Origin: Lentisphaeria bacterium
Lineage (GTDB): Bacteria > Verrucomicrobiota > Lentisphaeria > Victivallales > Victivallaceae
Reading direction: 5' to 3'
Length of the DNA stretch: 64,000 nucleotides
Assembly: GCA_017508385.1 (NCBI GenBank)
Contig: JAFVZB010000011.1
Coordinates: 1-64,000 of the forward strand
Positions 62,176-64,000 of the stretch are shown piece by piece; the first letter of the stretch is position 1; each line of letters begins with the position of its first letter. The notes below the pieces were generated by a model, which was not told where the DNA came from, made no database searches, and saw nothing but the letters and a program-made list of their open reading frames with translations. The translations under genes and the position numbers were made by a program.

Positions 62176-63060
62176 GTGGGACTTAAGATTCTCGTTTTCG
62201 TCAAACAGGTTCCGGATACTCAGAATATTTCCGGAAGCGCAATGACCCCCGAGGGAACCGTCAACCGTGCAGCTCTGCCGGCGATCTTCAACCCCGAGGA
62301 CCTCAATGCGCTCGAGCTGGCTCTTCAGCTCAAAGATCGTTACAATGCAGAAGTTACCGTAGCTACCATGGGTATGCCCGCCGCAGCCGAAGTCCTGCGC
62401 CAGAGCCTCTACCGCGGTGCCGACCGTGCAGTGCTGGTCACCGACCGCGCGCTCGCCGGAGCTGACACCCTCGCTACCAGCTACACTCTTTCATGCTGTG
62501 CAAAAAAGGTCGGCGCAGTTGACCTCATCCTCTGCGGACGTCAGGCTATCGACGGTGACACCGCTCAGACCGGTCCCCAGATCGCAGAAAAACTCAACAT
62601 CCCCCAACTCTGCTACGTCGAGGAAGTCAAGGATATCGCCGACGGCAAAATCACTCTGCGCCGTGCCATCGAGGGCGGATATGAGATCCTCGAGTCTCCC
62701 ATGCCCGCTCTGCTCACCGTTATCGACTGCAACCTGCCCCGTCCGGTCAACGTCAAGAGCATGATGAAGAACAAGCGCGCCAAGACCGCAAGCGAAATCA
62801 AAGCCGCTTTCAAAGATGATCCCGCAGCTGCCGATGCCGAAATGGCAAAACTTGCAGCCAAAGGTCTGCTTATCGAAGAGTGGAGCGCAGCCGATATCGA
62901 AGCCGATCCCCAGAGAATCGGTTTCGCCGGAAGTCCCACTAAAGTCAAACAGGTGCAGAGCGTCATCCTGACCGCAGGTGATGCCAAGTCAGTCGCTCCG
63001 ACTGCCGATGCCATCGCCGAACTCATGCACGAACTCATCAGCGATCATACCCTGGGGTGA
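62176..63060 (+). CDS. etfB: Electron transfer flavoprotein, beta subunit
   Basis: A 294-residue ETF beta subunit (FixA/EtfB), which carries electrons from acyl-CoA or other dehydrogenases. LKILVFVKQVPDTQNI is the N-terminus, and CGRQAIDGDTAQTGPQIAEKL is the signature and AMP/FAD-binding region. The start is a GTG with AAGGAGGG seven bases upstream; the longer ATG frame upstream is mostly promoter and leader. It is followed by etfA after five bases. Confidence 0.94.
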   Translation: MGLKILVFVKQVPDTQNISGSAMTPEGTVNRAALPAIFNPEDLNALELALQLKDRYNAEVTVATMGMPAAAEVLRQSLYRGADRAVLVTDRALAGADTLATSYTLSCCAKKVGAVDLILCGRQAIDGDTAQTGPQIAEKLNIPQLCYVEEVKDIADGKITLRRAIEGGYEILESPMPALLTVIDCNLPRPVNVKSMMKNKRAKTASEIKAAFKDDPAAADAEMAKLAAKGLLIEEWSAADIEADPQRIGFAGSPTKVKQVQSVILTAGDAKSVAPTADAIAELMHELISDHTLG

Positions 63061-63065
63061 GCAAT

Positions 63066-64000
63066 ATGTCACAGAATATCGGAAACGTTTGGGTCTTCAT
63101 CGAACAGGAGGCCGGTAAAATCGCCAACGTCAGTCTTGAGCTGGTCTGCAAAGGCCGTGAACTGGCTGACCGTCTGGGTGTCAAACTCGAGGCCCTGCTC
63201 CTCGGAGACAACGTCGCTCACCTGAGCGATACCCTCTTCTCTTACGGCTGCGACAAGGTCATTCTGGCTGAGGACCCCCGTCTTGAGCCCTTCACCGTGC
63301 TGCCCTACGCAAGAGTCATCGTCAATCTCATTCTTGAGAAGAAACCGAACATCCTCATGTTCGGAGCCACTCTCAAGGGCAGAGAGCTCGCTCCCCGTGT
63401 CTCATCAGAGAAGAAAGCCGGACTCACCGCCGACTGCACCGATCTGCAGATCGACGACTTCACCGATGTCCGCACCAAAGAGACCTTCAAGGATAAACTC
63501 ATGCAGATCCGTCCGGCTTTCGGCGGAAACATCATCGCAACCATCGTCAACTCATGGGATGACCCCCAGATGGTCACCGTCCGTGAGGGCGTTATGAAGC
63601 TCGGAACTCCCGACCCCACCCGCAAAGGTGAGATCGAGAAGGTTTCCGTTGAGCTCACCGAGGCTGAGACCGTGGTCAAGGTCATCGAGAGGATCCGTGC
63701 TGACAAAGAGATCGACCTGCAGGGTGCTCAAATCATCGTTGCAGGTGGCTACGGTGTCGGCTCAAAAGCCAACTTCAAACTCATCGAAGATCTCGCAGAG
63801 GCTCTCGGCGGAGAGGTCGGTGCCAGCCGTGCCGCCGTCGATGCCGGATGGATCGACCATGACCACCAGATCGGTCAGACCGGTGTCACCGTCCGTCCCC
63901 GCCTCTACATCGCCTGCGGTATTTCAGGTGCGATCCAGCACCGTGCCGGTATGGACGACTCCAAAAAGATCATCGCCATCAACACCGATCCGGATGCTCC
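63066..64000 (+). CDS. etfA: Electron transfer flavoprotein, alpha subunit (3' end cut off)
   Basis: The first 311 codons of the ETF alpha subunit; the frame is open at the window edge. The N-terminal domain starts NIGNVWVFIEQEAGKIANVS, and the FAD-binding C-terminal domain shows VGASRAAVDAGW, HQIGQTGVTVRP and YIACGISGAIQH. GGGGTGAG precedes the ATG at 63066. It forms a dimer with EtfB. Confidence 0.95.
   Translation, partial: MSQNIGNVWVFIEQEAGKIANVSLELVCKGRELADRLGVKLEALLLGDNVAHLSDTLFSYGCDKVILAEDPRLEPFTVLPYARVIVNLILEKKPNILMFGATLKGRELAPRVSSEKKAGLTADCTDLQIDDFTDVRTKETFKDKLMQIRPAFGGNIIATIVNSWDDPQMVTVREGVMKLGTPDPTRKGEIEKVSVELTEAETVVKVIERIRADKEIDLQGAQIIVAGGYGVGSKANFKLIEDLAEALGGEVGASRAAVDAGWIDHDHQIGQTGVTVRPRLYIACGISGAIQHRAGMDDSKKIIAINTDPDA

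Overview
The window looks like a chromosome segment of a Lentisphaerota (Victivallis-like) bacterium of the PVC superphylum. This is inferred from the gene content: a very long GreA with a large N-terminal extension of the kind known in chlamydiae, three pseudopilins carrying the class III signal FTLIELLV (two with a clear H-X9-DG motif), two DUF4838-type secreted proteins, and many glycan-active enzymes with private regulators. No marker gene in the window fixes the species.

Positions 1-13877 (minus strand) hold the translation and transcription core: tRNA-Leu(GAG), tRNA-Thr(GGT), tuf, rpmG, tRNA-Trp(CCA), secE, nusG, rplKAJL, rpoB, rpoC and the start of rpsL. A promoter lies in front of the tRNAs and strong hairpins lie between tuf and rpmG, rplL and rpoB, and rpoC and rpsL. 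Positions 13934-19871 are a tight five-gene minus-strand operon: nagA, an RlmI-like methyltransferase, a release-factor-like GGQ protein, an orphan OppB/DppB-type permease and a U32/RlhA-like protein. Positions 20029-27588 hold a secreted protein of unknown function, obgE and rpmA, a four-gene operon (acyltransferase, CobS-like membrane protein, TSCPD protein, Gfo/Idh/MocA oxidoreductase), and divergent from it fumarase alpha and beta with murG.

Positions 27637-61964 are largely carbohydrate-related. Three loci repeat one plan: a local regulator, a pseudopilin and one or two secreted glycan-active proteins. Locus 1 (27637-35673) has a PocR/AraC regulator, pseudopilin, DUF4838 protein and FAD oxidoreductase. 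Locus 2 (45653-50881) has a LacI regulator, pseudopilin and two pectate-lyase-fold proteins, with a perfect 18-bp palindrome at the start of transcription. Locus 3 (56353-61964) has a secreted phosphoesterase, GntR regulator, pseudopilin and DUF4838 protein. Between them lie the greA-phosphoesterase pair, an alpha-galactosidase-like/nitrilase-like/SIS/glycosidase-like cluster, a tRNA-Gly-Gly-Leu cluster, an iron-sulfur protein with an HD protein, and a glycosyltransferase with a dicarboxylate symporter. The window ends in etfB-etfA (etfA cut off).

The most unusual feature is a pair of gene-sized insertions bounded by long perfect direct repeats. At 28953-31226 a 34-bp repeat brackets a glycosidase-like gene plus a 5'-truncated AraC gene; the insertion removed the stop codon of the DUF4838 gene and joined it in frame to the inserted gene. 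At 50896-52705 a 90-bp repeat brackets a glycosidase gene plus a fragment of a membrane-protein gene, and duplicates the 3' end of the iron-sulfur protein gene. Neither carries a transposase or integrase. A third repeat family, a palindromic element of about 95 bp, occurs at 45558-45654 and inside a pseudopilin gene at 49461-49554, where the class III signal motif is present twice.
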